This document shows positions 34,858 through 45,575 of a stretch of DNA of 64,000 bases, piece after piece. Both the position numbers and the translations under genes were made by a program. Position 1 is the stretch's first letter, and each line of letters begins with the position of its first letter. The DNA is from Pseudisothecium myosuroides (lineage: Eukaryota > Streptophyta > Bryopsida > Hypnales > Lembophyllaceae): contig OX637288.1 of the NCBI GenBank assembly GCA_951799445.1, forward strand, positions 29,987,288 through 30,051,287. The letters are read 5' to 3'. The notes beneath the pieces were generated by a model. The model saw nothing but the letters and a program-made list of their open reading frames with translations. It was not told the DNA's origin and made no database searches.

Positions 34858-35027
34858 TGCATCGATAGGATCTCCACCGCAGTCCGATCCCTGGCAAGCG
34901 AGCGAGCTACAATCCTCCGTGTGACTGACTTTGTGAAAGATGCCGGTTATCGAAGCATACGACAGTCAACTGGTATCAACATTCTAAATGGGTGGATGCA
35001 AGATGATCAATATCGTTGCAGTAACGA

Positions 35028-35540
35028 ATTGCTGATTGGAGGGCGATCCACAATCCACAGATCGAGTACTTCAGAGTGTGGCTATGGCGACAAACTTTTC
35101 ACAGGCTTGCAATTGATTGGGACTTGCTACTGGAAATGGAGGAATAGAACCTTGGTCTCGATCTTTCGGGGTGGTGGCATGAATCGAATAAGCATTATAT
35201 TGCTGAAAGGAAAACGATTCACACTCCATACGCAAAGGACTGAAGAGTGTGGCCGGCTATGGCAACAGACTTTTCTCACACTTGCAATTGATTGGGACTA
35301 GCTTGCTACTGAACATGGAGGAATAGAAGGTTGGTCCCTCTCTAGGGGTGGCATGAGTTGTGCAAGAATTGCTGAAAGGAAAACGATCCCCACTCCATAA
35401 GCAGAGGACTTAAAGAATGTGGCTACGGCAGATAGACGTTTCTCACACTTGCAATTAACTGGCCGGGATCGATTTGCTACAGGAAGTGGTGAGACAGAAC
35501 TTGGTGCCCTTGTGGCGGAGTGGGGGTAACTTAGTATGCA
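35028..35540. repeat. Three tandem 170-bp units upstream of PR-1
   Basis: Units start at ATTGCTG at 35,028, 35,199 and 35,368, spaced 171 and 169 bp. They share GAAAGGAAAACGAT, CTTGCAATTGATTGGGACT and GGGGTGGCATGA with about 75-85% similarity by eye. They lie 170-680 bp upstream of the PR-1 ATG, in promoter range. In gene orientation the first two units each contain CCAATCAATTG, a CCAAT box; the third has lost it. Confidence 0.75.
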
Positions 35541-36289
35541 TGATCACGAGTTGAGAGTCCGTTTGTTGAAGTCCTTACACCCGCGAATTGGAACATCTTC
35601 AAGTGAGAGCTGGTGCTGCAATATAATCGAGTGCATGTGATCAGAGTCATCGATGCATCGATCTCAACTGACAGAACAGATTGATTCGGGGCTCAGGGCT
35701 GTCGCCGTGAACGATGTTAGCGTGACTGTTGCGGCTCACGTTTGCCTGTTTGTATTAAATTTTGAGAGCAATCAGAGGAAGTGAGCTTACAGAAGTTAAG
35801 TTCGGTTTAGTTTATGAGACCAAGTTAAACGTGGTCAATGTGGTCGACGTCGTGATTATCAATACGTTCATCGCCATCAAGTGCTGCGGTCCATGACCCG
35901 GACATGTTGACGAAATTTGCAGACAAATCTTCATGACTTCATGTGATGTAAGACCCGTTAATTAATTTCACGTAACATGACTGAATCTGTTCACCTGCTT
36001 CAGTTCAGAAATCCCAGACTGTCATCAAGTTTTTATACCGCCTGTGCCCTGTGTGCAGAATACGCTCTGGTATTTTTGAAATTGTGTCCGTTCTGTACAG
36101 CGCCTAGCCAGTGGACGCATTCAGGGCTATTTTATCCAAATTTTGGACTAACTCATAGCTAATAATGGGACGATTGATTTGTGTTAAAAGTAAACTAAGC
36201 CCTAACTGCCTAACCGACCATATATTGTTCATCGGAAACTGCAGGCTCGTTTTTGCGTGGGCAGTTCAATTCCTTTGACTGGTTTAAAA
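35541..36289. other. Intergenic DNA
   Basis: No recognised gene or paired termini. Confidence 0.4.
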
Positions 36290-36740
36290 AAAAATTCGGG
36301 CAGGTTTTTTTTTGAAAACAAATGAAAACGAGTTCCATTGCAAAGAGGTGAAGTACAAGGCCCATCAGCCACAAGTGCCCTAACAGGGAGGACAAGGACA
36401 CAAGACACTACAAAACAAAGACCAAACAAGACGGACCGACGGAAGGGGCATTGACGAGCAAAGCACTGGGAGAGGCGAGGCCTCTCACGGCGCCCCGCCG
36501 CGCCGGGTGGTCCTTCACGGAGGTTGGAATGCGAAGCCGGCTTCTGGGCCAACCGCTCTCCACTTAGGCTGACCTTCTTCCATCTTGGCGAAGATGCCGA
36601 ATCTACATCTCCTCTTCACAAAGGAGTTAATCATCCTGAGCTACACGGCCATAGATCTCTGCTTGGTGCTGCAAACGTCGGCCCACTCTGCACGGCCGTA
36701 ATCAATGAGGCCTCTCCAGAATTCGAGCAATTTTGAAGGT
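36290..36740 (-). mobile_element. Possible 3' end of a retroposon
   Basis: On the minus strand a GC-rich stretch ends in a reading frame MINSFVKRRCRF...FAFQPP and a stop, followed by a T/G-rich 3'-UTR-like tract (TTGTTTGGTCTTTGTTTTGT, then CTTTGCAATGGAACTCG) and A-runs at about 36,315-36,283. This layout recalls plant LINE tails or a processed transcript. No reverse-transcriptase motif is present, so identity is uncertain. Confidence 0.3.
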
Positions 36741-36922
36741 TAACTATTGGAAGCATTTATTTTTCACTGAAAAAGGTTAATATTTGATATTTGAGGGGTC
36801 TCAAGTGCATATATATGTATCATTAGTGGAAGAGTAAAGCTTGCCAATTCTATTTCATTCAGTTGTGGCTTTTAGCAAAGTTTGCCAAGGCCTTAAAAAT
36901 TGTATACATCCATTTGTTTTAA

Positions 36923-37851
36923 CCCCTAAAGGACCAAACACCATTTTTTTGGCAACATAGCGATTTTGGGCATCTCACTATGAATGAAATTTTTATTCTT
37001 TTTCTTTGAAATTTTCACACAAGATGTGCCCGAGGAGTAGCTTTAAGGTCCAACAATTTTCATAACTTTTGACTACATGGTTAAAAAGTTATTGTATGAT
37101 ATGTAATTTTTCGCAACTGGCGAACAGCCTAGGCAGCTCAAAAAATTCTTTAAAAATCACTTTTTAAAAAAATGACGTAAAACTGGTTTGAAATTGATTT
37201 TGTAGATTTATGTATACGTAAAAAGCTTTGAATTGTTCCATTTGGATTATTGAGATGAAACTTATGAAGAGTTTTAGTTTGAAGGTAGTTATGGAATCTC
37301 TACTCTAAAATAAACTTTGAAGTCCATTATTTAATTCAATTTTCAATACTTTTGAAAAAAAATAAAAACATTGGGTGTAGATTGTTTATCACAACTTTAC
37401 GACCATTGGGATTGGCATTTTTCAATTCCATAAATAAATTCTTGACAATTTGGTATTTTGAATCATCCTCTACTTCTTTCTACTTACTATTTTTTTCAAT
37501 ATGTTGTGCAATTCCAAATGATCTAAAATAGTAGCGAACTTGCTCTAAAGAATGAATCCAAAGAGTAACCATCATTTTGGACATTTTTTCATACAAATTT
37601 GACCTTGTGAAGTGCAGCTGTCCGGATTTTTGCAGGGCCAAAAAATGGATTTTTGTCAATTCAAATGCTAATATCTTGCAATCCACATAGTGGAAATTTC
37701 TGAACTTTTTTCCACAAATTCTCAAACTAGTGTACTACAAGATCCCATGGTTACAATTGTCCAAAAAAAAAATTCCTAAAATTTGGTACTTGTATTAGAA
37801 ATGGTAGTTTTGGAGTGGTTTTGGTGAAATATAGTCAAAAAACTTTAGAAG
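36923..37851. mobile_element. TTAA element, subfamily 2
   Basis: 929 bp between TTAA at 36,919-36,922 and 37,852-37,855. The left end is CCCCTAAAGGACC; the right end has decayed to CTTTAGAAG. Both ends carry the TTTTGG...GGCA/GGTAGTTTTGG type of subterminal sequence, unlike subfamily 1. Confidence 0.75.
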
Positions 37852-38166
37852 TTAAAAATGGTTACAACTTATAATGGAAAAATTAAAGTGTTTTTATGAT
37901 TTTCACCGTTAGAAATTTAAACATAGAAGTGTTGATTTGGAGTTATTTACGATTTCTACTTATAAAAAAAAAATTGCATTATAACAATTGTAAGATGGAT
38001 TGTATAATGATTTGATAGCTCTTTTCTATTGAACTTAAGGTTTTTAGAAGTACTTATTAGTATGCTAACACAATTTTTAGTCATTCATGTCACCTCCAAT
38101 CCCAAAAAACTTTTATATGCAAATTTTTCAAAAATTGTGGGAAGGGATAGCATGATACTAAAAATA

Positions 38167-38168
<2 letters not shown>

Positions 38169-38197
<29 letters not shown>
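38169..38197. repeat. AT microsatellite
   Basis: About 14 uninterrupted AT dinucleotides between two TTAA elements. Confidence 0.95.
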
Positions 38198-38200
<3 letters not shown>

Positions 38201-38263
38201 ATTTTTCTTGTTATAACTTTACAACTTCTATGAAATTTAACACTCAAAACCGGTATACATACT

Positions 38264-39090
38264 AATAAGGACCAAAGCCTTTTTTTTGCCAAAAAACACT
38301 CAAAACAACCATTTCTATTGCAAGGAATAAAAAAAAATTAAATTTTTTTTTTTGGACATCTAACCGTAGGATGTTACACCTAACTAGTATGAAAATGTCT
38401 AGAATAAATTTCAGAAATTTTGACCACACATAATACAAGATATTTGCGTTTAAAGTGAAGAAAACAAGTTTTTTTGTACATTGTGCGACTAGATTATTTG
38501 ACTTTGAACCTTCTTAACTTAAATTTTTTGCCTTACAAAGTTTTGAAGTTTAAATATTTTTGGTGCGGAATTGAGTTGAGAGTCTAGGGGAAAAAAATTC
38601 CAAAAAAAACTTAATTTTTATTCTTAAAAAAATTGTTAAGTAGAAGTAGGTATGAGATAGAAGGAAAATTTAAATATTAATAACTCTAAGATGGAATTAA
38701 AACACACTAATTCCAATAGTGAGATTCTTTTAGCAAGCAAACTAAACCAGGTAGAATTTTTTCTTTTTAAATTATAAAAATTGCATTCAAAAATGAATCC
38801 TACAAGTTATTTTTTTAAAAAGATGCTTAGATTGCCCCAAAGAGAAAAATAAATTAAGAAAAATTTCAAATTTTCAAATTTTTTGTTGTTGCCCCTTCTC
38901 TCCTATTTTGAGCTTATTTGGGCATAATTTTTGTTCCCAAGCACCAATTGAAAAAAAACTAAATTCTTACAAAGCTAATTAGTTTTTTTATCTTTAAGAA
39001 AAAATTCAAATAATCATGACAAAAATTAAGATCGTAGGTACTTGCCTAAAATCCAATTTGTCCCTTGAAGGAACAATGGTTGTTTAGAGG
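38264..39090. mobile_element. TTAA element, subfamily 1, left end eroded
   Basis: The left terminus is reduced to AATAAGGACC; the body (AAAACACTC, CATTTCTATTGCAAGGAAT) follows subfamily 1. The right end GTTTAGAGG stands against TTAA at 39,091-39,094, which is also the left flank of the next element. Confidence 0.7.
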
Positions 39091-39094
39091 TTAA

Positions 39095-40003
39095 CCCCTA
39101 AAAGACCAAACTACGTTTGTTGGCTACATAACAATTTTGGGTAGGCTGGTATGAATGACAATTTTCATATTTTAGGCCAAAATTTTAATAGAAGGTGCAA
39201 ACAAGGAATATCTTTCATGTACACTAAATTTCATGACATTTGAAAATACAAGTCAAAAGTTATGGCCTAATATATTACTTTCTTCGTAAATCAGCAGTCT
39301 GGACAAATAAGAAAAAATCACTTTTTTTAAAAACAAAAATTTGAAATTGTTTTTTTAGATTTATATATACGTGGAAAGCTTTGAACCATTCCATTGTGAT
39401 CAATGAGATGAAAATTGTGAAGAGCTTTGTTTGTGGGTAATTCTAGATTCTCTCTTCTAAAATAAACTTTGAAATTTTTTATTTAACTCAATTTTCAATA
39501 TTTTTGGAAAAAATAAAAGCATAGGTTGTAGATTGTTTATTACAATATTACAACCATTGGATTGGCATTTTTCAATTCTATAACTAACTTCTTAACAATT
39601 TAGTATTTTGAATCATTGTCTACTTTCTACTTACTATTTTTTTTCAATATGTTGTACAATTCCAAATGATTTGAAATTTTTCAAGCATGTAGCCAACTTG
39701 CCTAGAAGACTGATCCAAAGAAGCACCAACAAAATAGACACTTTTTTATATGAATGTGACCTTGTGAAGTGCAACTGGCTGATTTTTTGCAAGGCCAAAA
39801 AAATTTCAATTCAAACGCTAGTATCTTGCAATCCACACAGTGGAAACTTTTGAAATTTTTCTACATCTTTACAAACTAGCGTACTACAAGATCCTAAGGT
39901 TACATGTGTCTAAAAATGTTTTTTTTTCCAAATTTGGTACTTGTACTAGAAATGGCAATTTTGGAGCGTTTTTGGTGAAAACGTGGCCTTAGAACTTTAG
40001 GGG
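39095..40003. mobile_element. TTAA element, subfamily 2, abutting the previous one
   Basis: 909 bp from CCCCTAAAAGACC to CTTTAGGGG, flanked by TTAA at 39,091-39,094 and 40,004-40,007. One TTAA serves both this and the preceding element, which is expected if TTAA is target sequence and not part of the terminal repeat. Confidence 0.8.
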
Positions 40004-40007
40004 TTAA

Positions 40008-41643
40008 ACACCAATAGGTTAGATTTTGAAAAAAAAAATTCTTCATTGGAGATAATTATAAGCCTATGTTCTTTTTTCATAGGAAAATACACTTCAAAAG
40101 GCTTAGGCACTTAGGAGTTAATGAATCATAGTTAACTAAATGAACAACTTTCAATGCAAATGAAGAACACTCAAAATAGATGAAAAATGGTAAATGTGAT
40201 GGAAAAATTTGGTAAGCAAAAAATGATGTAAGTTTGTCTTAATATAAAATTTATGCCAAATACATTTTTTATTTGGCAAATTTTTGCACCTAATAAAATA
40301 GGATTAATTTTGAAAGATGGAAAAAATTATCCTTGAGGAATACGTGTGTTGTCTTCAATTATATAGTTTTTTTTAAAGTCATTCATCCATCACTTTGGGA
40401 TGCATAGGCATTTTTGGATTAAGAGATTAATCAATGATTAAAAATTGATCTCGACTAATTTGACTCTTATATCTAGCAAAGTACTATTAATCTCTATAGC
40501 TCTACAATGGCAATAACAAAAAATTTATTACAAATTAATTCATCATTTGAAAATGGACCATAGCGGTACGACATTGTGTGATTTTACCTTTAAAACTATC
40601 ATATAGTGAAATATCATGAAGTATCATATTCATTGGATAAAGGAATAAAAAAAGGATTGGATTAATGCCTAAGGGCCTCATTACACTAATAACCAAGAGC
40701 TGGTTTAGATAATTATCCTAGTATGGATATCTTTCATTTGTGAAGGTTAGAATAAAGTGACCTTGGATAGGCCCCCTTTTTCTTCCAATTACAATGCTCT
40801 AATTGCTTTGGCCATAGTTGTCCTTTGTCACTAGTATAAAGAGGCTCTAAGTTACCAAATTCATGGATGTTGTCTTCTTTCCTTACAAGAATTCAATATT
40901 AAGTTTATATTTCAAGATAAGTATATTATTTTTATTTTGGTGCTCAAAAGACAGATATAATAGTCATTATTCATTTTTGATGTGAGCCCTTTTATTGTTT
41001 AATAGCTAAATCTTTTTTGGATTTTTGTACATTTTTATACCAATACATTGTTTACCTTCATTTCGTTAAACTTGTCATACAGAAAAAAACATCTTTTAAA
41101 AATTCAAAAATTGTTGTGAATGATTGAGAAGGTGTATCAACAAAACATTGGCCTAAAGTACTTTGTTCATCATCTAAATATAGATGTCAAAGGACATAGG
41201 GGTTAATCAACAATGAAGCACACATGTGAACATTCAAGATTCAATGTAACCGTTTGCATTATGTGCAATCACTTTCTTGAACCTCCCAACTCTTGGAAGG
41301 TTACTTATTTGTCCAAAGAATGACAAATATTTGATTTGTTGGAATTGAATTACTTTTAAGGTAGCTATTACTTTGAAGTAGCTAGGACATTGTAGAACAT
41401 TGGTAGTCAAAGTACTATGGGACCTATTTAAATAAAAATCCTAGTATGTGCACAATACACCTAGTCAGTCCTTACATATTCTATGGTATGTAGAATGACA
41501 TTTAGATAGTTTACTTTACGTAGCTCAGTGGATGAAGAAGATACAATTGAGTTGAGTTGCTTGAATGTATTTTCAATATCTCTCTTTTCTATGGTTCAAT
41601 GATGAATTACACCTTTACATCTTTTTTGTCTTCTTTTTATAAT
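40008..41643. other. AT-rich intergenic DNA
   Basis: No gene was recognised. TCAAAGGACATAGGGGTTAA at about 41,188-41,207 resembles a lone right end of a TTAA element. Confidence 0.4.
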
Positions 41644-41647
41644 TCAA

Positions 41648-42574
41648 CCTCTAAAGGACCAAGCTACGTTTTTTGGCAACTTAGCAGTTTTGAGCAACTT
41701 ATTAGAAATGGAATGTTTATTTTTTCTTTGAAATTTTCACACAACATAGGGACAAGGTTTTTCATTAAGGCCCAACAATTTTCATAACTTTTGACTACAT
41801 GGTTAAAAGTTATTGTATAATCTGTAGTTTTTTTCCTCGACTAGGCATTCCAGGTAGATAAAAAAAGTCACTTTTTTTAGAAATATAAAAATCTGAAATT
41901 GGTTTTCTAAATTTATATATATGTGGAAAGCTTTGAATCATTCCATCATTTATCATCAATGAGATGAAAGTTATGAGGAGTTTTTGTTTGTAGGCAGTTG
42001 GGGATTCTCTACTCTAAAATAAACTTTGAAGTCCTTTAATTTACTCAATTATCATATTTTTTGCGAAAACACACACAAGAAATGTAGATTGTTTATTGCA
42101 ACATTACAACCATTGGGATTGGCATTTTTCAATTCTAAAACTAAATTCTTAACAATTTAGTATTTTGAATCATTTTCTACTTCTTTCTACTTACTAGTTT
42201 TTTCTATATGTTGTACAATTCCAAATGATTGGAAATTTTTCAAGCATGTAACCAACTTGCTTAGAAGAATGAATCCAAAGAAGCACCACTATTTTGGACA
42301 TTTTGTCATACAAATGTGACCTTGTGAAGTACACCTGTCTTGTTTTTTTGTAGGGCCCAAAAAATAATACCTGTCAATTGAAACGTATTATCTTGCAATC
42401 CACACAGTGGAAATTTCTGAAATTTTTTCTACATTTTCTCAAACCACCATACTACAAGATCCTAGTACGGTTATATGTATCTAAAAATGTTTTTTTTCTA
42501 AAATTTAGTACTTGCACTAGACATGGCAATTTTGGAGTGATTTTGGTGAAAACATACTTAAGGAACTTTAGGGG
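41648..42574. mobile_element. TTAA element, subfamily 2
   Basis: 927 bp. The left flank is TCAA (mutated TTAA) with CCTCTAAAGGACC; the right end is CTTTAGGGG then TTAA at 42,575-42,578. The body matches 36,923-37,851, including ATTGGCATTTTTCAATTC. Confidence 0.75.
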
Positions 42575-42578
42575 TTAA

Positions 42579-43213
42579 TATGATTTAAGGTAGAATTATA
42601 TGATATTGTTTACACTCCCATTTTTGTCAAACAATTGTCTACTGAAATGTGACCAATATGATCTCACCTTGAATGGTTCATTAGAAAAAAAATTTAGGCC
42701 TGTAGAAGGCCGTTTAATTGCATGCAATAGTACAATTACAATCTAAAAATTATTAAAAAATAAAAATAAAAATTTGGAGCCCACGTGATTACCAATAGTG
42801 CTATATCAAGTTGGCTACTCTTGTTTGTTTGTTTTTTATTTATTTTTTTAAATTTTTTTAAATTTTTAAATTTTTTTTAAATTTTTAAATTTTTCTTGTA
42901 AGTAAACTGCGGCCAAACGTCAAACAGCCTGTTACAAGACCCAATTTTTTTTGTAAAGTTTTACTTTACAAAAGGCTTTTTATAATTGTAAAGTAACAAG
43001 CTTTTAAAGAATGCTTTGGGATCTTTTTCAAGGTACATCACATATGCACCTATTGAAGTTTTTCCCATATTTGGCTGTAAAAATTCATACAAAATACAAA
43101 AATGTTCCAAATTTTTTTAATTTTATTTTAAAACACTAATTATTTCTATTTATCTATGTGGCAAAAATAACACCTAATTGTAGTTTTAACTCCATCCATA
43201 CACGCCAACTTAT
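42579..43213. other. AT-rich low-complexity intergenic DNA
   Basis: Contains a T/A homopolymer tract at about 42,834-42,895 and no recognised gene. Confidence 0.5.
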
Positions 43214-43217
43214 TTAA

Positions 43218-44011
43218 CCCCTAAACGACTATTGTCCCCTTGGGAGAAAATGGATTTGGGGTAGGTTTCTATGACCTCAATTTTTAGTGAAACTTTTTGA
43301 TACTTTCTCATAAGATAGAAAAACTGATTAGCTTGTGGGAGTATATACGGATTACTACAAAAGTCTAAAATTGAACTTGACGGGCAACACAAAAATTATC
43401 GCAAAAAGTCAAAATAATTTTTAAATTTTTTTTCCTAAAGTATTATATTTTGTCACATGTAAAGCTTTGATTCATTCTATTTGGACTAGTATAGAGAAAG
43501 TTAAGAACGATCTTTTTTTGGAGAAATTTGAGTATATTTAAAAAAAATTAAATATTTAATTCTTTTCTGAATGTAATTTTCACAATTTTTCAAAAAATTC
43601 TTTGACAAGGTTAAATTTGCTTGCTAAAATAATCTCACCATTGGCATTATTGTGTTTCAAACCCATCTTAGAGCTATTAACAATTTAGTTTTTCTTTCAA
43701 TCGTGAACCTACTTCTACTAAACAATTTTTTAAAGAATGAAAATCAAGTGTTTTTTTGGAAAAAGATTCCAAGACTTTTCACTCAATTCTTCAACACAAA
43801 ATTTTTTAATTAAAGTTTGTAGTGCAAATTTTTTCCACAATTGGTGGTCAAAGTTGCTTGAAATTGTAGGCTAGCGTTGAAATTTAAAAAAAAAACTTTG
43901 AATGTTGATATCTTCCAATTATATTCTAAAAAAAACGTTTTTTTTGCTTTCTTGAATGAATGCAATAGAAGTGGCAGTTTTGATAGAAAAATGGTCTTGG
44001 TCCTTTAAGGG
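43218..44011. mobile_element. TTAA element, subfamily 1, inverted
   Basis: 794 bp between TTAA at 43,214-43,217 and 44,012-44,015. The left end CCCCTAAACGACTATTGTCC is the right end type of subfamily 1; the right end is GGTCCTTTAAGGG. Confidence 0.75.
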
Positions 44012-44273
44012 TTAAATGAATGGAAATGAATGTTTCTACCTTACATTGAAGTTTTCTCAGGAGGTCTATATTGATTGCTCAATTAGCCCTTGTTTCTAAC
44101 CCCAGCTCCTTTACATCGATTGCCATCATTTGAGTCACATTTTATATGTTTGAACAAATATCTAACATGAAATTTGGAAAGTCACTATTAAATCACCAAT
44201 TGTGGAATTTTTTTGGAAAGTCACTATTAAATTAGGATGTTAAAGGCGTCGTACGTACGAAGTCTATCGTGCA

Positions 44274-44700
44274 AGGTGGATTTACCCCCTAGAATAAATG
44301 CTATAACGTTTTATTTTCCACCCGTGGTAAAATCTAGAAATTTTGAATTCATATTTGGCATCAAAGGCCCCAAATGAGCTATATTAGGAGAGGTGAAGAA
44401 ATGTAAAATTAACCAACCAAAAAATAGGGACAATTTTTTCACATTTATTCTTGATTCGGGGAATGAGGGCTAGGGAAGATTGATCCCTTTATTGCCCTAT
44501 CCAATGATAAACGTAAAAATTGCCCCCTATTTTGTGCTACATAAATTTTGAATTTTTTCGCTAGACCAATGTCTTCAGGGGCCTTTGATTGCAAATATGA
44601 ATTCAGAATTTGCAAGTTTTATCATATGTGGCAAATAAAAAATTTCAGTGTTTTACCCAGGGGTAAAACACGGGCCAATAAGGGGGTCAATTCTCCCTGG
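44274..44700. mobile_element. Foldback element related to 6,958-7,213
   Basis: Two inverted arms share TTTGAATTCATATTTGGCAT and CAAAGGCCCCAAATGAG on the left and their complements (GGGGCCTTTGATTGCAAATA and GAATTCAGAATTTG) on the right, around a centre near 44,460. The ends are loosely defined. It lies just upstream of the AARE 5' region. Confidence 0.6.
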
Positions 44701-44744
44701 CTGGGAAAATGAGGGGGTAATTTCACTCTGCAGGACTGACTTCG

Positions 44745-45575
44745 TTTAACGTCCTGCGCCGCATTGCCGAACACCAAGTCCTGCTGGCTTGAAGTTATCG
44801 TGGACTCGTGGTCGCTTCAACATGCGACCCTGGTGCATTGAATTCCCGTGCTTGGATTCCAGAACCGAATTGCATTCGCTACCGAGGGAGAACATTTGAA
44901 GGTCCAGGAAAATCTCCAGAGACGGCGAGCTTTCCTCTGCTGTTTGAAGATTCGGCTATTTTGGATCCCGCCGGACTCTTTGCTTTCGCATCTTTCATCT
45001 CTGGAGCAGTTACGATTCCGAAGCTGCTTTGCTGCCACATTTCTGTTGGTATGTCTTGTTTGTGGGTTGGTTTCTGTTTTGGTTTTGCAATTCCTCTTTT
45101 TCCCTCGTGAATCGTCGGTGTCGGCTTTGAAATTTGGACGCTGTGAGTCTTCGTCTTGAAAGAATCGAGAAGGTCGGTAGTTATTTGCATGATTCGAGGT
45201 GACCTAAAAAAACGCTGAAGAATGGGAGGTTGATATTGGAGTTTCATTCATTCATTCGATTTTTGCATCTGATTTCATTTGTTTGGTTCAGTTGCGAGAA
45301 AGTTGCTAGCTCACTCACGAAAGAATTTGGTGGAACACGCAGCCTGCGTCGGAGAGGATAAGAATCAGAAGATGCAGAGTTCATATTAGGGTTAGCCCAC
45401 TGGAAGCCGGGCACCATTCATCATTAATTAGGTTGGACACTTTGCGAAGATTTCACCAAGCAGATCCGGAGGACAATTGATCTATTAATCTCGGGAGAAT
45501 TCTTCCGTCTTCTTTTGTAAGTTTGCGCCCAACAACCATCCTTTTTGCAATGAATCCAATCTAGGGCTATCGGTT
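44745..45575 (+). promoter_or_regulatory. AARE 5' region with a probable leader intron
   Basis: GC rises from about 44,750, marking the gene start. A good donor TTG/GTATGT at 45,049 and an acceptor ATCTAG at 45,563-45,564, eleven bases before the ATG, would define a 516-bp leader intron of typical T-rich composition. The transcription start and a TATA box cannot be fixed, and other acceptors (for example near 45,290) are possible. Confidence 0.4.

Noticed and set aside
34360..35301. 313-codon open frame on the plus strand over PR-1
   Set aside because: It is antisense to the PR-1 gene and its open state follows from the GC-rich coding strand; its translation has no domain character.
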